Source: Crocinitomicaceae bacterium (GTDB taxonomy: Bacteria; Bacteroidota; Bacteroidia; Flavobacteriales_D; Crocinitomicaceae). Taken from it: a DNA stretch of 64,000 nucleotides. Shown here piece by piece: positions 62,571 to 64,000 of this stretch. Under the pieces are notes generated by a model, which did not search any database, was not told where the DNA came from, and saw only the letters and a list, made by a program, of their open reading frames with translations. The position numbers were made by a program, and so were the translations under genes. How positions within the stretch are numbered: position 1 is the first letter of the stretch; every line of letters begins with the position of its first letter. The stretch covers positions 1-64,000 of the forward strand of contig JAKVAQ010000004.1 of the NCBI GenBank assembly GCA_022447665.1, given 5' to 3'.

Positions 62571-64000
62571 TTATTCTTTTTTTCCAGCGACCTTAAAATC
62601 AATCTTATAGTAAAATATTGGAAGCAACCCTAACTGATATCTCTCCGCATATGGTTGCATAGGATTGGTTTCATTTGGCGTGTATGTAAGGCCTAAAATG
62701 TTTTGTGTATTTAACATATTTACGATATCCAAACCGAATTCATGCGTGACTTTTTTGGTATTCAAAATATAATTTACTTTAACATCAGCTCTGAAATAAT
62801 TCTTGAATCTCAATTCATTATATCCTTCATCTAAGAAAATGATTTCCTTAAGCGAATCAGTGGCAGCCACATCTACATAACCATACCTTTTACCGCCTGC
62901 ATAGGTAACTCTAGCTCCTAACTGCAACATATGCTTTCCAGATTCTCCTAACTGCCATTCTTTCCCAATAAGACCGTTTAAAATATAATTACCGTTGAAA
63001 TCAGTATCTCTTAATTCTCCATCACTTCCGCGATACTTCGACTCATAAAAACTTGCAGTAGTCATGAAAAAGAAATTATTGTCAAAAAATTTCTGAAGCG
63101 TGAACTCGAGACCATAATTAAAACCAGTACCTGTATTTTCTAAAGAATCAGGAAAGAATCGGGCAAATCCACTACCCTGATTAAGTAGTGAAAACGAAGA
63201 AGGGTTTACTTCAACCGGCACATCGTAGAGGTATTGATAGTAGGTTTCTGTTTTAAAGACCGTAGACTTTTTAATGGACTTTGAATAGCTTAACACCGTA
63301 TGTATACTTCTAGAAAAGTCCATATCAAGATTATGATACACCTTATCTCCGTTTGAATCCAGGAGATGATATGAGTAGATATATAACGGGTGGGTCTGCG
63401 AATGCATTCCCGCTCCAAAGGCAATTTCGTTTCGGTTTCCGAACCTTGCATTCATTGCAAACCTTGGTTCAATAGGAGAAACAGAATTATTTAGGGTAAA
63501 GTACTGACTATGCAGTCCCGTTGACATCGTCCAAATCTTAGATATTTTGTATTTCCACTGGACAAAACCTTGCAGTAAAAATGCTGGTTGATTAGACTGA
63601 TAATCCCAACGCTTGTAGAATGCACTTGTTGAATCTGCAATATCAAACCTTATGGAGTCATTCATATTAAAGTAGTAGCCATCAACATTCAACCCGTACT
63701 TAATTACATGCTGTGAGTTAATTTTATGATTTAAACTCATATAAGCAGATCCTGTTTTTATGTCGTACAAGTAGCCCATCATATTAAACGGAGGAGCGAG
63801 GTAGTTCCAAGTACTGTCTGGATTTAGATTTCGAAGAATGAAATCATGCTGAGTTCTTTGCCTTTGAACAGCGTATGAAAGGGTGGTTTTGAAGAAAAGT
63901 TTTTTATTAAGAGGTTTGGTATAAGTTACTCCTGCAATACCCATATCAGTTCCAAAAAATTGATCTCTATCTTGTTCGCCAAAAGCATCTTGAGCTGGAA
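62571..64000 (-). CDS. TonB-dependent receptor, truncated by window edge
   Basis: The minus-strand frame is open to the right edge (codons upstream of Met 63944 read QDAFGEQDRDQFFGTD), so the N-terminus with signal peptide and plug lies outside. The visible 476 codons are the C-terminal barrel of a TonB-dependent outer-membrane receptor: alternating aromatic strands, KQTHPLY-type loops, RFGNRNEIAFGAGMHSQTHP, YRGSDGELRDTDFNGNYI, FGLDIVNMLNTQNILGLTY and a final strand IFYYKIDFKV. The substrate cannot be told. The usual carboxypeptidase-like N-terminal domain cannot be checked here. Confidence 0.85.
   Translation of the reverse strand, partial: PAQDAFGEQDRDQFFGTDMGIAGVTYTKPLNKKLFFKTTLSYAVQRQRTQHDFILRNLNPDSTWNYLAPPFNMMGYLYDIKTGSAYMSLNHKINSQHVIKYGLNVDGYYFNMNDSIRFDIADSTSAFYKRWDYQSNQPAFLLQGFVQWKYKISKIWTMSTGLHSQYFTLNNSVSPIEPRFAMNARFGNRNEIAFGAGMHSQTHPLYIYSYHLLDSNGDKVYHNLDMDFSRSIHTVLSYSKSIKKSTVFKTETYYQYLYDVPVEVNPSSFSLLNQGSGFARFFPDSLENTGTGFNYGLEFTLQKFFDNNFFFMTTASFYESKYRGSDGELRDTDFNGNYILNGLIGKEWQLGESGKHMLQLGARVTYAGGKRYGYVDVAATDSLKEIIFLDEGYNELRFKNYFRADVKVNYILNTKKVTHEFGLDIVNMLNTQNILGLTYTPNETNPMQPYAERYQLGLLPIFYYKIDFKVAGKKE

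Overview
The window looks like a chromosome segment of a Bacteroidota bacterium, most likely order Flavobacteriales. The evidence is a stand-alone type B type IX secretion (CHU_C/gliding-motility) sorting domain, a fused MurF-alanine racemase, an alternative complex III operon joined to an aa3-type oxidase, many SusC/lipoprotein-style secreted proteins, a lack of clear Shine-Dalgarno sites, and several promoters with the Bacteroidota -7 box TAnnTTTG. The DNA is AT-rich. I found no tRNA, rRNA, CRISPR array or insertion sequence.

Layout. 1-10.3 kb is a mixed housekeeping/accessory stretch: an OmpA-type lipoprotein, a polyprenol-phosphate mannosyltransferase-like GT2, a GyrI-like protein, a large FG-GAP/ASPIC lipoprotein, a DUF1826-CobW pair behind a promoter with a Zur-like palindrome, and a SOUL protein. 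Three genes here are damaged or doubtful: a VIT/CCC1 transporter (start lost plus TAG), an outer-membrane beta-barrel protein (two TAA stops), and a tocopherol-cyclase-like gene with no normal start codon.

10.3-36.7 kb is the centrepiece: a complete extracellular contractile injection system (eCIS, PVC/Afp/AlgoCIS type). A minus-strand cargo module (DUF4157 HEAWH effector, chaperone-like protein, and a small protein sharing the effector's N-terminal motif) diverges from a tightly packed plus-strand structural operon: GH18-like membrane protein, small membrane protein, DUF4255 cap, unknown protein, sheath with a helical insertion, two tube proteins, DUF5908 mini-protein, LysM baseplate protein, VgrG-like spike, gp25, J-like baseplate, fibre-like protein, second large baseplate protein, 1436-aa tape measure, AAA+ ATPase and DUF4280 PAAR-like tip. 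There is no capsid, portal, terminase or TssJLM, so this is neither a prophage nor a classical T6SS. The likely scheme is that the cap, ATPase and tape measure control assembly, the DUF4157 protein is the payload, and the membrane-bound GH18 may act in anchoring or release.

37.5-52 kb carries queG and ruvB, then one long minus-strand respiratory operon, actABCDEF followed by cytochrome oxidase subunits II and I. It starts at a recognisable promoter near 51.95 kb and ends at a strong hairpin near 39.5 kb. This unit passes electrons from menaquinol through alternative complex III to the oxidase.

52-64 kb is core and secreted functions: a SPOR protein, a YD-repeat-like secreted protein, murF-alr with tdk, an acidic hypothetical protein, an M28 peptidase, the stand-alone T9SS sorting domain, an S9 peptidase, a zinc-ribbon protein and a TonB-dependent receptor cut by the right edge of the window.
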